Positions 45,101 to 50,869 are shown, numbered from the stretch's first letter. The stretch is 64,000 bases of DNA from Malachius bipustulatus (GCA_910589415.1 OU342634.1:27091144-27155143), one strand, 5' to 3'. The notes: generated from the letters alone by a model not told the origin. Numbers and translations are program-made.

Positions 45101-47735
45101 TGATGAAATTAAACTTTGTGTTTGTTTTATAAGTGCAATGCGCACAGTTAATGTTCACCTCTCGTTCATTTTTATTTTCTGACGTTACACAGAGATCAGG
45201 TCCACTGTTAAATATTTCAGCATCGCTGCGTGTCTTTTCTATCAGCTCCCATCCCGGCTTGTGGTCTGCAATATCAATATCTCTTTTTAAAGGCACATTA
45301 TCCGCTTGAATTTGATGTTGAGTGCCTCTCAGCTCTAAACCTGGTTTGTGTTCTTCGATGTTGATTTCTTCTTTAAGTGGCGTATTTTCTGCTTGCATTT
45401 GAAGTTGAAAGTCGCACTTTTGGTCTTCAGGCTCCATTTTTATAAAGCAAAATGGGACACTCGCACCAATACTTAATTCCGAGGATGGGTGAGGGTGACA
45501 TTTTGTATCAATTTCTTCACGTTTCAAATTTGCGAGTAGCGTGTAATCAATTTCATTATCTTCTCTTGTTTGGATTATCTCTTCTTGATTTTGAGTACAG
45601 TTCGTTTGCTTTGACTTTGAACTCATAATGCTTGTTCTTGTTTGTGTTCGAAATTTCGAAAATTCTCTTGAGTCTTGTTGATGTTGTGTTATGTTGATTG
45701 GATTGATTTTCCTGAGAAAGTGAGATAAGATAAAATAATTTTTTTTTTTTTTTAAAGGGGGAGCATCGGTCTTCCCTATGTAGGTAAGACAAAGTCGCTC
45801 CACACCGGTAATATGAGTTTGGAGCCTCTTGCTCATACACTCAGCCTCAAGTAAACCAAATAAATAGTAGAAACAACACAGACACCCAGAGCCTTCACTG
45901 AGAATCGAACTCAGTCCGACGGATCCAACGATCAAGCAGTTCTCGCTACTTAACCGCGAGGCCACGCCAGGCTCAAGATAAAATAAATAACTCCAAAATA
46001 ATCGTGTGACGGGACTGGCGGGTGACGTTTGTCGTGTCTGTCGTCGTCTCGTCGTGTGCTCTTGATCTGCCGGTCTGCCCACAGAATAATTCTTGCATTC
46101 TGTGGTCTGCCTGTTGTAGGGGACCTGCATTACCGACACTAACGCTTACTAGGGTAGCGCATTCACTTGTTGACGTTTACTTAACACGGGTATGTTTGAA
46201 CAGCTGGATGTCAGATTTTTGGCACATTTGATCACAGGCGTAGTATCAAAAGTGGAAAAAAGCGAAGTTTGAAAAATGAAATAAAAATGATAACACGAAT
46301 AGAAATCGAGGAATCCTCTTTCAGTGGGTATTAAAAACAATAAAAACCTATTACGGGCTTATAGGATCTACGAAGCTGTAGACTTTTGTATTGGGTATAA
46401 TTTTTAACTCGATATCTAACGTATATAGTTACTGAGAAAAATGTCTTAGTAGACAAGACACACTAACGGCAGTGTGATCTTAGTACCCCTATAAGACCCT
46501 CCCATACTGGTCCTGAAATAACATTCATCAATATGTATAACAATACAAAAAGAAAACAACCCTAATATTAAATTAACACAATTATAACCTATTCTCTGGG
46601 GTTTAAAAAAATTTAAATAATAAGATTGTCAATTTTCAGGATGCAAGTGATGAGCATACTTCTAGCAGAGCATCTCCAGAAGTTGAAATATTTTTATACA
46701 TTATCTATGCTAAGCAACGAGCTGCCAATGAATTGTTTATTTGAGTTCAACTTTTTATTTATCCCGGAAACCACGGAAACAGAATTTCAATTACAGGAAC
46801 AACAGGTTTTCAAGATATTAAGTTCCCTTCAGCTGCCCTTAAAATGTGAGCAACAGAAACAAATCTACTCTTCGTACAGTCGCAATAACAAGGATGAATC
46901 TTTATTAACATGTTTACTGGATTTCGTTTCTAAGCCTTGCCGTTGTAAATTTGAAAGTTACGATGATGATAAAGATGACAAAAGGCAGGTCAAAAAAGTA
47001 CCACAGAGATATGATACTAAAATAATAAATTTGTATGAAAAACATATTAAAATGATTGATAAAATAAATAAGCACAGACAGGAAAGGATCAAGATATTAT
47101 CGGAAGGAATCAGTTCTGAAAATGCCGTCCTTAGTGTTCCCAAGGAAGACTCGAATAATAATCGATGCTTTTTGAAGCACTGCGATCAGAAATGTTCAGA
47201 ACAAAATGAAACAGTAAATCGTCTTATGGGAGAAAATTCCGCATTAATGGAGAAATTAAAAATTCGCGATAAGGAAATAAAAGAACTGTCTTTTGTTCTG
47301 GCGTCCCTTAATTCGGATCTCAGAAGTACTCAGAAGAAAATTAAAACGTCAAAATTGACAAGAAAAACGATATTTTTGGAAGAGTTGACTGAAATTGACT
47401 GTAAGTTTTTCTTAAATAATATTCCTAATAATCTATAAGTTAAAATTTGTTCTTGAAAGAATAAAAGTATAATAAGTAATAATAATAAAATTAATAATAA
47501 GTAATATTAATAAAATTAATAATGAAAATATAAATTAACCCAATATTTATTTATAGGTAATATGGAAAAACTAAAACAAAATAGAGGACGAAGTTTTGAA
47601 AAAAACGAGGAATCGCTTATTTGGACATCAATTCAAGCGCAACTAGAAAAGCTTGAAAACGAAGAGTTAGTTTTGCAAAATGACTATGATAAATTGAAGA
47701 GTAGCAATCTTTTGTATTTGTTGACAATAAAATAG
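18945..47735 (+). CDS. OFD1: OFD1-like centriole/ciliary protein, three coding exons
   Basis: Joined exons: 18945-19165, 46640-47400, 47557-47735, giving 386 residues. All junctions are GT-AG and in phase: exon 1 ends two bases into an Arg codon and exon 2 supplies the third. Residues 1-74 contain LSLDDFRKSLFNWFEESGLI, resembling the conserved N-terminus of OFD1. Exon 2 starts with a LisH-like segment (SILLAEHLQKLKYFYTLSML), then EQQVFKILSSLQLPLK, again in the order seen in OFD1. Residues about 185-386 are charged and coiled-coil prone. OFD1 acts at centriole distal ends, satellites and the cilium base. The protein is far shorter than the roughly 1000 residues of vertebrate OFD1, and an AATAAA overlaps the stop. 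Intron 1 is about 27.5 kb and carries two other genes. Without transcript data the link between exon 1 and exon 2 is inference, although phase and homology agree. Confidence 0.62.
19789..21990. mobile_element. 2.2-kb transposon with about 400-bp inverted repeats and a CXC-domain frame
   Basis: The left arm (19789 to about 20205) and right arm (about 21580-21990) are inverted copies starting TAGG(C/T)CAGTAGAA. They share blocks such as AAATTCGATAGAGGA, the ACGGTGCTGCAAATTTGGAT stretch (in the right arm) and AATTCCATAACGAAGAGAAT. Between them lies a minus-strand frame with a Cys-rich CXC domain (20526-20951). The superfamily is not clear from the termini. The target duplication could not be defined. 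Confidence 0.7.
20526..20951 (-). CDS. CXC (Tesmin/TSO1-like) Cys-rich protein, transposon-borne
   Basis: A 141-residue frame. The N-terminus contains ETWGWKR, followed by a spaced cysteine array at about residues 34-66 (SCACTKDCGVACGCRKAGLK, then C-x3-C-x2-C-x4-C). This pattern is that of the CXC domain, found in Tesmin/TSO1 DNA-binding proteins and in many transposon-linked proteins of invertebrates. An acidic stretch (DDSSDDED) follows. The frame sits between 400-bp inverted repeats, so it is probably the C-terminal piece of a larger transposon protein that has lost its catalytic part. The start and the last 15 residues are uncertain. Confidence 0.5.
   Translation of the reverse strand: MEAETWGWKRHKCGLESVMSTKDPIPSSHLKVTSCACTKDCGVACGCRKAGLKCSAVCKNCSGQSCLNVAEITDDSSDDEDTYLLTTVPLPRYYSRAQYSDKIYCGIVNKENEEEPGPSKRARKNKIIILTLVKALCTLFN
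22365..22690 (+). pseudogene. THAP zinc-finger domain, broken
   Basis: The first part reads CAVLGCSNYG...SFHGVPSRNKELCIK, matching the C-x4-C start and the SFH-P motif of THAP domains. The frame stops at 22569. About 85 bp further on, in another frame, CTDHFKEENFV restores the C-x2-H end of the domain. The break may be a small intron or a frameshift, and there are no further recognisable exons. THAP domains bind DNA and occur in P-element transposases and host regulators; here the surrounding inverted repeats favour a transposon origin. Confidence 0.5.
23094..23458. mobile_element. 365-bp MITE with GGGTACGTTCACCTGACG ends
   Basis: Inverted termini GGGTACGTTCACCTGACGTC at both ends. The element interrupts the right arm of the surrounding THAP element, as shown by comparison with the uninterrupted left arm. 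The interior also contains CAACNGTTG inverted motifs. The target duplication is ambiguous. Confidence 0.7.
24348..25315 (-). pseudogene. DDE (Tc1/IS630-like) transposase, frameshifted
   Basis: Reading from 25315 downwards, the start MPKHISKEAQQQM is followed by a break. Next come a helix-turn-helix-like stretch and FKWKKDNPRRGLLELGHI, then VKFLRAYYVDYKREGTLPII. A frameshift follows, after which the first catalytic Asp appears in DETWISQNGTMGRSW. Further on are LHAGKINGFVNGAELIF and KLPSVIIMDNAPYHSVQ with the second catalytic Asp. These are the usual landmarks of insect DDE-3 transposases. At least two frameshifts and in-frame stops make it inactive. One or two of the gaps may be introns. Confidence 0.75.
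25415..26000. mobile_element. 586-bp element with exact 8-bp target duplication
   Basis: Inverted termini CATAGAGATAGAATAGAG... of about 23 bp bound the element. The 8 bp AAACTGAC occurs directly on both sides (25407-25414 and 26001-26008). An 8-bp duplication fits hAT or P superfamily insertions. No coding region was seen. It sits inside the DDE transposon at 23702-26248. Confidence 0.8.
26452..28288. mobile_element. hAT-type element with GATCTAGATC subterminal repeats
   Basis: Termini CAGTGTTG and CAACACTG are typical hAT ends. The flanking 8 bp GTTATACC (26444-26451) and GTTATACT (28289-28296) form a target duplication with one mismatch. Both subterminal regions are packed with the palindrome GATCTAGATC and variants (26468-26585 and 28130-28260), as hAT elements carry transposase-binding repeats there. 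No intact transposase frame is present. A fold-back element (26978-27859) has inserted in it. Confidence 0.85.
26978..27859. mobile_element. 882-bp fold-back element, CAGGGTGTCCCAGC ends
   Basis: The whole element is close to palindromic: it begins CAGGGTGTCCCAGCTTATTC and ends with the complement, and the arms match for about 400 bp each. TA lies on both sides, consistent with mariner-type insertion. Arms include the block CTCCTATGTTATTGCATTTT and the block CGGCTTACATGTCCCTATTT, both also found in the element at 31313-32193. Short open frames in it are not thought to be genes. Confidence 0.85.
28669..28704 (-). repeat. Terminal fragment of the dispersed CTGNATTACCGACAC repeat
   Basis: GGGAATCTGTATTACCGACA and the following GACGCTTACTATAG match the terminus of the repeat family at 46119 and 48374. 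The match is cut by an insertion and resumes at 30299 (CTTACTATAGGGTAGCGCAT). Confidence 0.65.
28705..30298. mobile_element. 1.6-kb insertion with 10-bp direct repeat
   Basis: CTTACTATAG at 28695-28704 is repeated exactly at 30299-30308, and the sequence between them interrupts a known repeat terminus. The insert ends carry a short inverted similarity (GGCCATAGATAATATGCAG against TGCCATAGTTATAATGCAG). A 9-10-bp duplication would fit a Mutator-type element. The interior is AT-rich, with no coding frame recognised. Confidence 0.55.
30446..30534 (+). other. Possible THAP-type exon fragment
   Basis: The frame GGCFNNQKGGFYLFVLPKG followed by a GT splice-like site resembles the start of some THAP domains (C..GC-N...F-PK). 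Only this short piece is present, and the upstream Cys is in a low-complexity stretch. It lies just inside the interrupted repeat that starts at 28669 and resumes at 30299. Weak evidence. Confidence 0.25.
30771..31308. mobile_element. 538-bp fold-back element, CAGGGTGTTAGTTAAG ends
   Basis: Arms of about 130 bp are inverted copies, beginning CAGGGTGTTAGTTAAGTACA and containing GGGTCCGAAAATGCATATTT. An inner pair of CAGGGTGTCAAAC/GTTTGACACCCTG motifs lies at the loop side of each arm. TA flanks both ends. Non-coding. Confidence 0.85.
31313..32193. mobile_element. 881-bp fold-back element, GGGTTATTCACGG ends
   Basis: Arms match for about 400 bp, from GGGTTATTCACGGTATACGC at the left to its complement ending CCCTG at 32193. 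TA follows at 32194, and TA precedes at 31311-31312. It shares internal blocks (CTCCTATGTTATTGCATTTT, GGCTTACATGTCCCTATTTT) with the fold-back at 26978-27859 although the ends differ. It starts only 4 bp after the previous fold-back. Confidence 0.8.
32207..32956 (+). repeat. Dispersed repeat (copy 2), interrupted
   Basis: 32207-32525 matches copies at 18342 and 48083 (blocks CTGTCGTCTGTGTGTC, CTTTTTTCCACTTGATACC, CATCCAGCTATTCAAACATA). The terminus AGTGTCGGTAATACAGG-TTCCC appears only at 32933-32956, so about 400 bp of unrelated sequence has been inserted between. The insert is AT-rich and holds no gene I can support. Confidence 0.65.
33483..34244. mobile_element. Nested 762-bp fold-back element with TA duplication
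   Basis: Inverted ends GATCTTGGGACTTCCAAAG / CTTTGGAAATCCCAAGATC enclose two inverted arms of about 290 bp. TA at 33481-33482 and 34245-34246 is the target duplication: removing the insert restores the arm-to-satellite junction seen uninterrupted on the right side near 35160-35180. Internal blocks (TGTTGCCATAGG, ACACCCTATATTAACTTATG) resemble the outer arm, so the two elements belong to one family. Confidence 0.8.
34655..34870 (-). repeat. tRNA-derived SINE-like insert
   Basis: On the minus strand about 72 bases from GGGCTCCTGGTGCATGGGGG to CTTGGCTCAGCCC fold like a degenerate tRNA. The ends GGGCT/AGCCC can pair, and the T-arm reads AAGATC-GTGGGTTC-GATCTT with a good pol III B box. It lies in the central spacer of the fold-back element. 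Not a functional tRNA: the anticodon arm is poor. Confidence 0.45.
35623..36282. other. AT-rich intron sequence
   Basis: Part of the large OFD1 intron. It holds short AT palindromes around 36040-36075, and nothing else was recognised. Confidence 0.35.
37083..37311 (-). repeat. tRNA-derived SINE, family member 1
   Basis: On the minus strand an 80-base tRNA-like head runs from AGCGCGGCGGTTTAGGTCAC (A box) to CTGGGTTCAAATCCCAGCTC (B box and T-arm). A body follows that ends in the tract around 37096-37130 and a poly(A) tail (poly-T at 37086 on the plus strand). The 3' end shares GGGAGCAT(T/C)GGT and GTAGATAAGAC-like sequence with the SINE at 45739-45974. Confidence 0.65.
37862..38143 (-). other. 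Unrecognised coding-like frame inside a transposon
   Basis: 93 residues, with a balanced, codon-like middle: SVIQTPVNRASRICETQSYL then DELYTICMNALLQDDHAVCY. There is no transmembrane segment or domain I can name. It has no recognisable splice partners, and it lies between the inverted termini at 36283 and 38500. It may be a captured host gene fragment or a pseudogene. Confidence 0.3.
38510..39002 (+). other. Probable 5' untranslated region of the zinc-finger gene
   Basis: A less AT-rich, pyrimidine-rich stretch (CTTCTGG, TCATCTTCC and CCAAGCCC runs) immediately precedes the zinc-finger start. It is open in one frame but its composition is repetitive, so it is more likely untranslated leader or promoter than coding sequence. 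Confidence 0.35.
39003..39983 (+). CDS. C2H2 zinc-finger protein, six fingers
   Basis: A 326-residue intronless frame; the ATG at 39003 is the first in the frame. The N-terminal half has an acidic, Ser-poor region with CLIKNEPED (fits the sumoylation consensus psi-K-x-E) and IDIKEHEPGWELK. From about residue 139 there are six fingers of form C-x2-C-x12-H-x4-H, with the linker DKEAEVYKCQEC instead of TGEKP. The repeat period is 30 residues. Finger 4 (CQECSYETKRRDKLSHH) is one residue shorter (H-x3-H). Probably a nuclear DNA-binding protein of unknown targets. It lies in the OFD1 intron and is paralogous to the minus-strand gene at 44349-45626. An AATAAA at about 40104 could serve as polyadenylation signal. 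Confidence 0.85.
   Translation: MSFKEANHPCPVQHQEEACGNYNFVDSLSLLTSSKLKCENEQNDSSCDQSELNNVQKIFPPCLIKNEPEDSGDDVHQVRAPKMELKEEEEIDIKEHEPGWELKRSSINVGIFKAELVGFGPIQENELRSSGSKEEGEAKYKCQECSYKTKRKDHLNKHFKVKHDKEAEVYKCQECSYQAKVKHYLSHHYRIKHDKDTEVYKCQECSYETKRKDHLSRHFKVKHDKEAEVYKCQECSYETKRRDKLSHHQVKHDEEAEVYKCQECSYQAKVKHYLRQHYQINHDKDTEVYKCQECSYETKRKTNFTKHYKCKHSKVALSDISSPPIP
39984..40866. other. 3' flank of the zinc-finger gene
   Basis: AT-rich, with an AATAAA at about 40104 and a long poly(T) run at 40351-40372. No further gene was recognised before the reverse transcriptase at 40867. Confidence 0.4.
40867..42131 (+). mobile_element. 5'-truncated non-LTR retrotransposon with reverse transcriptase
   Basis: The open frame 40867-41907 (346 residues) holds the C-terminal half of a reverse transcriptase. 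It contains the GVPQGSILGPLLFIIYINDL motif, the catalytic YADDTTL box, and the thumb region LKLLGM-like (VKLLGMSIDSRLTW), followed by the usual RT-linker LWGS. N-terminal fingers and the endonuclease are missing, so the copy is dead on arrival. The 3' end is a (ATT)n tail at 42099-42131, as in several Jockey/CR1-group elements. The exact clade cannot be assigned by eye. The frame has no stops, suggesting recent insertion. Confidence 0.85.
42476..43874. mobile_element. Fold-back element, CAGGGTGACCCAG ends
   Basis: Starts CAGGGTGACCCAGAGAAAAC and ends with a near-complement finishing CCACCTG, with TA on both sides. The arms include TTTTCGCGTACATCTTCAG-type sequence and CAAATGATGTATCAC. Internal sub-copies give two nested palindromes, one centred near 42745 and one repeated at 43500-43870. 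A hAT-type element interrupts it at 42883-43472. Confidence 0.75.
42883..43472. mobile_element. 590-bp non-autonomous hAT element with 8-bp duplication
   Basis: Inverted termini TAGGGCTGTA...TACAGCCCTA are of hAT type. GTAGCTAC occurs on both sides (42875-42882 and 43473-43480), an exact 8-bp target duplication. Subterminal regions are rich in CGTTTAA/TTAAACG motifs. No transposase frame. Confidence 0.85.
43875..44348. other. Intergenic spacer and 3' region of the minus-strand zinc-finger gene
   Basis: No repeat ends or coding frames were recognised. The part next to 44349 should be the 3' untranslated region of the zinc-finger gene. Confidence 0.35.
44349..45626 (-). CDS. C2H2 zinc-finger protein, nine fingers
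   Basis: 425 residues from the ATG at 45626 (MSSKSKQTNCTQNQ). An upstream extension of the frame exists but runs through a SINE, so this start is preferred. The N-terminal third has FIKMEPEDQK (sumoylation-like) and two copies of a short motif, EINIEEHKPGLEL and DIDIADHKPGWEL, which also occurs once in the plus-strand zinc-finger protein. Nine fingers follow, the first degenerate in spacing to its neighbours (CAHCTYKTNTKFNFIKH). The others are C-x2-C-x12-H-x4-H with the linker SKDAEVYKCEEC and a 30-residue period. The last finger ends almost at the C-terminus (SKHVKK). Probable nuclear DNA-binding protein; targets unknown. It lies in antisense inside the OFD1 intron. Confidence 0.88.
   Translation of the reverse strand: MSSKSKQTNCTQNQEEIIQTREDNEIDYTLLANLKREEIDTKCHPHPSSELSIGASVPFCFIKMEPEDQKCDFQLQMQAENTPLKEEINIEEHKPGLELRGTQHQIQADNVPLKRDIDIADHKPGWELIEKTRSDAEIFNSGPDLCVTSENKNEREVNINCAHCTYKTNTKFNFIKHYIRKHKQCTEVYKCEECYYETKVKDSFAKHYKFKHSKDAEVYKCEDCTYETKNKVHFTQHYNSKHAKDAEVYKCQECSYETKRKGDLTTHYKCKHGKDAELYKCTECSLETRYKGFLNQHYKYKHSKDAVLYKCEECSYETRNRGNFVRHYKYKHPKDVKIYKCDECSYETRIRNYYTQHHKYKHSKYAKVYKCQECSHETRRKDHLVVHYKHKHAEEAEVLKCQECSYETRYKYNLTKHYKSKHVKK
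45739..45974 (-). repeat. tRNA-derived SINE, family member 2
   Basis: On the minus strand the head reads GCCTGGCGTGGCCTCGCGGT, with an A-box-like TGGCCTCGCGGTTAAGTAGC, and a B box in GAGTTCGATTCTC. The body ends in a poly(A) tail (poly-T at 45739-45753 on the plus strand). The 3' part shares GGGAGCATCGGT and GTAAGAC with the SINE at 37083-37311. It sits about 110 bp upstream of the zinc-finger start codon. Confidence 0.7.
45975..46118. other. GC-richer segment, possible promoter or leader of the minus-strand zinc-finger gene
   Basis: A stretch rich in GTCGTGTC/CGTCGT lies upstream of the minus-strand zinc-finger gene, beyond the SINE. Its composition differs from the surrounding AT-rich intron and resembles the 5' region at 48378-48609. 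Confidence 0.3.
46119..46500 (-). repeat. Dispersed repeat (copy 3), inverted, left of OFD1 exon 2
   Basis: Starts GGGACCTGCATTACCGACAC next to TAG and runs inwards through GCGCATTCACTTG, CAGCTGGATGTCA, AACTCGATATCTAA to TAGTACCCCTATAAG. It is the inverse of the copy at 48083-48374, and the two enclose OFD1 exons 2 and 3. Confidence 0.75.
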
Positions 47736-48082
47736 TTTTTATATATTTTTTTTTTAATTACACAAGACATAGAAAAAATAGAAAATAAATATTAAAAATT
47801 CACTTTATCTGCACAAAATTATCTAAGAGTAAAAGTAAAGAGCTCATGTGATTCTTACCACATACCTAATATAACAGTCAAATTTATTTGGACTGTTTGC
47901 AGATATCACTAATAAAAAAATAAAATATTAATATACATATATTTTTTCTTTTTGCGTGATATATTTGGTAATTTGTTTGCTAAAGTAGGTACTTCATTAT
48001 TGATTTGACAAACGTTTCGAATATTTAAATCAATTAAATTAAATGGAAATTTCAAAATTTCAAAAATTTCAGGATATCTTCA

Positions 48083-48374
48083 AACAGATATCGAGTTAAA
48101 AATTATATCCAATACTAAAGTCTACAGCTTCGTAGATCCTATATAAACCCGTAATATGTTTTTAATACCCATCACTGAAAGAGGATTCCTCAATTTCGTG
48201 TTATTATTTTGTTTCATTTTTCAAACTTCGCTTTTTTCCACTTGATACGTAGGCCTGTGACCAAATGTGCCAAAAATATGACATCCAGCTGTTCAAACAT
48301 AACCGTGTTAAGTAAACGTCACCGAGTGAACGCGCTACCCTAGTAAGAGTTAGTGTCGGTAATGCAGGTTCCCT
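48083..48374 (+). repeat. Dispersed repeat (copy 4), right of OFD1 exon 3
   Basis: Runs from GATATCGAGTTAAAAATTAT through CTTTTTTCCACTTGATACG and CATCCAGCTGTTCAAACATA to GTCGGTAATGCAGGTTCCC, followed by TAG. It is in inverted orientation to copy 3, and TAG lies outside both copies. Confidence 0.75.
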
Positions 48375-48377
48375 AGT

Positions 48378-48609
48378 CTCTAAAAGATCAGAAGCGTCGC
48401 CGGCGAGTTTGCCTTCTGCCTGTTTTATTCTGTGGCACAGCTTCAGAGTTTCTGCATCGCTTCGGTGCTTCGAGTTCGAGTCGAGTGAGTAATCAGTCGA
48501 GTAGTCGAGCCATTGCCCATCGAGCCATCGACTCTATCAAGCAAGCAACAAAACAAAAAGTAAAAGTGCAAAAACAAGAACCAAAAACAAGAAAAAAGGA
48601 AAGAAGTTG
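48378..48609 (+). other. Possible 5' untranslated exon of the tetraspanin gene
   Basis: A GC-richer block (TCGAGTCGAGTGAG, ATCGAGCCATCGACTC) ends in a good splice donor AGTT|GTGAGT at 48609/48610. A matching acceptor TTTTTTCAG lies at 50818, just before the tetraspanin start codon at 50870. Joining them would give an untranslated first exon and a 2.2-kb intron that holds two fold-back elements. No transcript evidence is available. Confidence 0.35.
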
Positions 48610-48989
48610 TGAGTAAATAAATAAATAAATAAAGGGAAAAATGTAATTATACATAAAACAGCAATTAATAAATAGTAAGTCTTCTTAAAATAAAAAAATC
48701 GGTTTTTTATGATACATTATAATATGTAATTATGAAAAATTTAGATAGAAAGCAAAGTAATTGTAAATGACTCATTTTAGGTTATGCACTTTTTTACTTT
48801 CAAAAGCATTTTTTAAATTACAAAAGAATAGCGTCAATAAAAGACGAAAAATACTGAAAACAGGAGTTTAGTAACTTGATGAGGCTCAAAACACTGAAAC
48901 AGCTGCTGCCTATTTTTTTTTCAGTTTCTTACTGCTTGTAAGATTTGCCAAAAATCTTTCGGATCAACTTATGTGTCTAAGGCCCCTAT

Positions 48990-49303
48990 TAATCAATAAA
49001 TATAGGTAACCAACCCTTGGGGTTATATTTTAGTACATTTGATTGGTTTAAAATTCCTAGCATTCCTAGGGTTTGAGCATTAGACCAATCAGCTGTCAGT
49101 AAATTCAAAATATAACCCCAGAGTTATATTTTGAAGTTTGATGAATATGGACAATAGACTACATTATTTGACGTCTTGGCCTTGGTGTGTCATAATAGGT
49201 GCGGTGCTAACATCGCAATAAATGAATAGATCACTGATCACTCATGTTTGTATTCATCAAACTTCAAAATATAACCCCGAGGGTTATACATATTTATTGA
49301 TAA
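48990..49303. mobile_element. About 310-bp fold-back MITE
   Basis: Inverted ends AATCAATAAATATAGGTAAC and complement (TTATACATATTTATTGAT), with the block CTTGGGGTTATATTTT mirrored as AAAATATAACCCCGAGG. It ends within 4 bp of the next fold-back element. Confidence 0.6.
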
Positions 49304-49306
49304 ATA

Positions 49307-50495
49307 CAGGGTGTCCCAATATTCCATGGACATGGAGCAACCACAGATTACTGAGGTAAAAAAAAGTCGCTCGGACCAAACTTATCTCTATACCAAAATG
49401 CTTCGTTTGTCCGCTAGAGGGCTTCAAAGTCTTTTGAAAATTTTAGTTTTTTTGAAATAGCTCAAAGTCGGCTGATTCAAATTCGATGAAATTTGGTAGG
49501 TAAATGTCTTATTGAAAGTACTAATTTCTGATGTACATGATAATTTGACGGAAACCCGGGAAGGGGTGAAACTACCCCTACCCTCCATTAAAATTGATCG
49601 TAATTGTTGATAGGGTAGCAGGAACGCTGTTCATGTTTTTTTGTTTGAAAGATACATCGTTTTAGCCCATTTTTGGTCTCCTACAAAAATCTGTATCTTT
49701 CCGAGGTGCTATGTGATAAATTAAATTAGTCGATGATAACTAAATTTTTATTTAATTATTTTAATTTGAAATCAAATTTTCAATTGTCAGGTGATTATTT
49801 TATCTAATCTCATAAAAGATGCTCGATGTGGGCGCCGGTTTCGACCCTAGAAAGTTCCATCCTGCGCAAAAAAATGATTTTAACTTTTCTTGGAACCTCG
49901 TCGTTTTGCAAACTGTTTACTGCGTTTGAAAAAAATCGTTTGCAAACACCTGAAAAAAAAACGAACCATACTAAACATCTTTTATGAGATTAGATCAAAT
50001 AATCACCTGCACAATTGAAAATTTGATTTCAAATTAAAAGAATGAAATAAAATTTTGGTTAGGTATCATCGACTAATTTATTTTATCACATAGCACCTCG
50101 GAAAGATACAGATTTTTGTAGGAGACCAAAAATGGGCTAAAACGATGTATCTTTCAAACAAAAAAACATGAACAGCGTTCCTGCTACCCTATCAACAATT
50201 ACGATCAATTTTAATGGAGGGTAGGGGTAGTTTCACCCCTTCCCGGGTTTCCGTCAAATTATCATGTACATCAGAAATTAGTACTTTCAATAAGACATTT
50301 ACCTACCAAATTTCATCGAATTTGAATCAGCCGACTTTGAGCTATTTCAAAAAAACTAAAATTTTCAAAAGACTTTGAAGCCCTCTAGCGGACAAACGAA
50401 GCATTTTGGTATAGAGATAAGTTTGGTCCGAGCGATTTTTTTTTACCTCAGTAATCTGTGGTTGCTCCATGTCCATGGAATATTGGGACACCCTG
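49307..50495. mobile_element. 1.2-kb fold-back element, CAGGGTGTCCCAATATTCC ends
   Basis: Starts CAGGGTGTCCCAATATTCCA and ends with its complement, with TA at both sides (49305-49306 and 50496-50497). Arms of about 500 bp match almost perfectly, including GACTTTGAAGCCCTCTAGCG and GGAGGGTAGGGGTAGTTTCA. The high arm identity suggests a young element. The loop lies around 49850-49980. No transposase. Confidence 0.9.
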
Positions 50496-50869
50496 TACAG
50501 GCCTCAGACATGATGATATTTTTTTGCTCGTTGACAGTTGATATGCTACTTTGGTGCCTTGTAATGGGCAGTAAATGGATACTTTTGCAGCCTGGACAGC
50601 AAAAGTAATTTTTCAATAATTCACATGCAATGACAACAAAATGATACTATAGAAGCAAGCCAATGTGGAACATTAAAATTATTATGCCTTTTATCGTTTC
50701 AAATATTTGGGGAAAATGTTAATTTTTTTTAAACACCAGCTACTTTCTATTTTTGGAGAGAGAAAGTATAACTTCAGAATAACACTCATTCGTTTACAAA
50801 ATTACTCCATTTTTTCAGGTTGTAGTACCTATATTTTCTTTTCCTTTGGATCAAAAATACAGCCTGAAG

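Noticed and set aside
44429..45182. Other-frame and opposite-strand open frames over the nine-finger gene
   Set aside because: The 90-bp repeat keeps other frames open; only the C2H2 frame has the conserved ligands.
45627..46139. N-terminal extension of the nine-finger frame by 171 residues
   Set aside because: It runs through a SINE and a poly(T) tract and has no protein-like features.
46640..46742. Alternative frame of OFD1 exon 2 beginning DASDEHTSSRASPEVEIF
   Set aside because: It looks protein-like but stops at about 46742, is out of phase with exon 1, and lacks the LisH-like similarity of the chosen frame.
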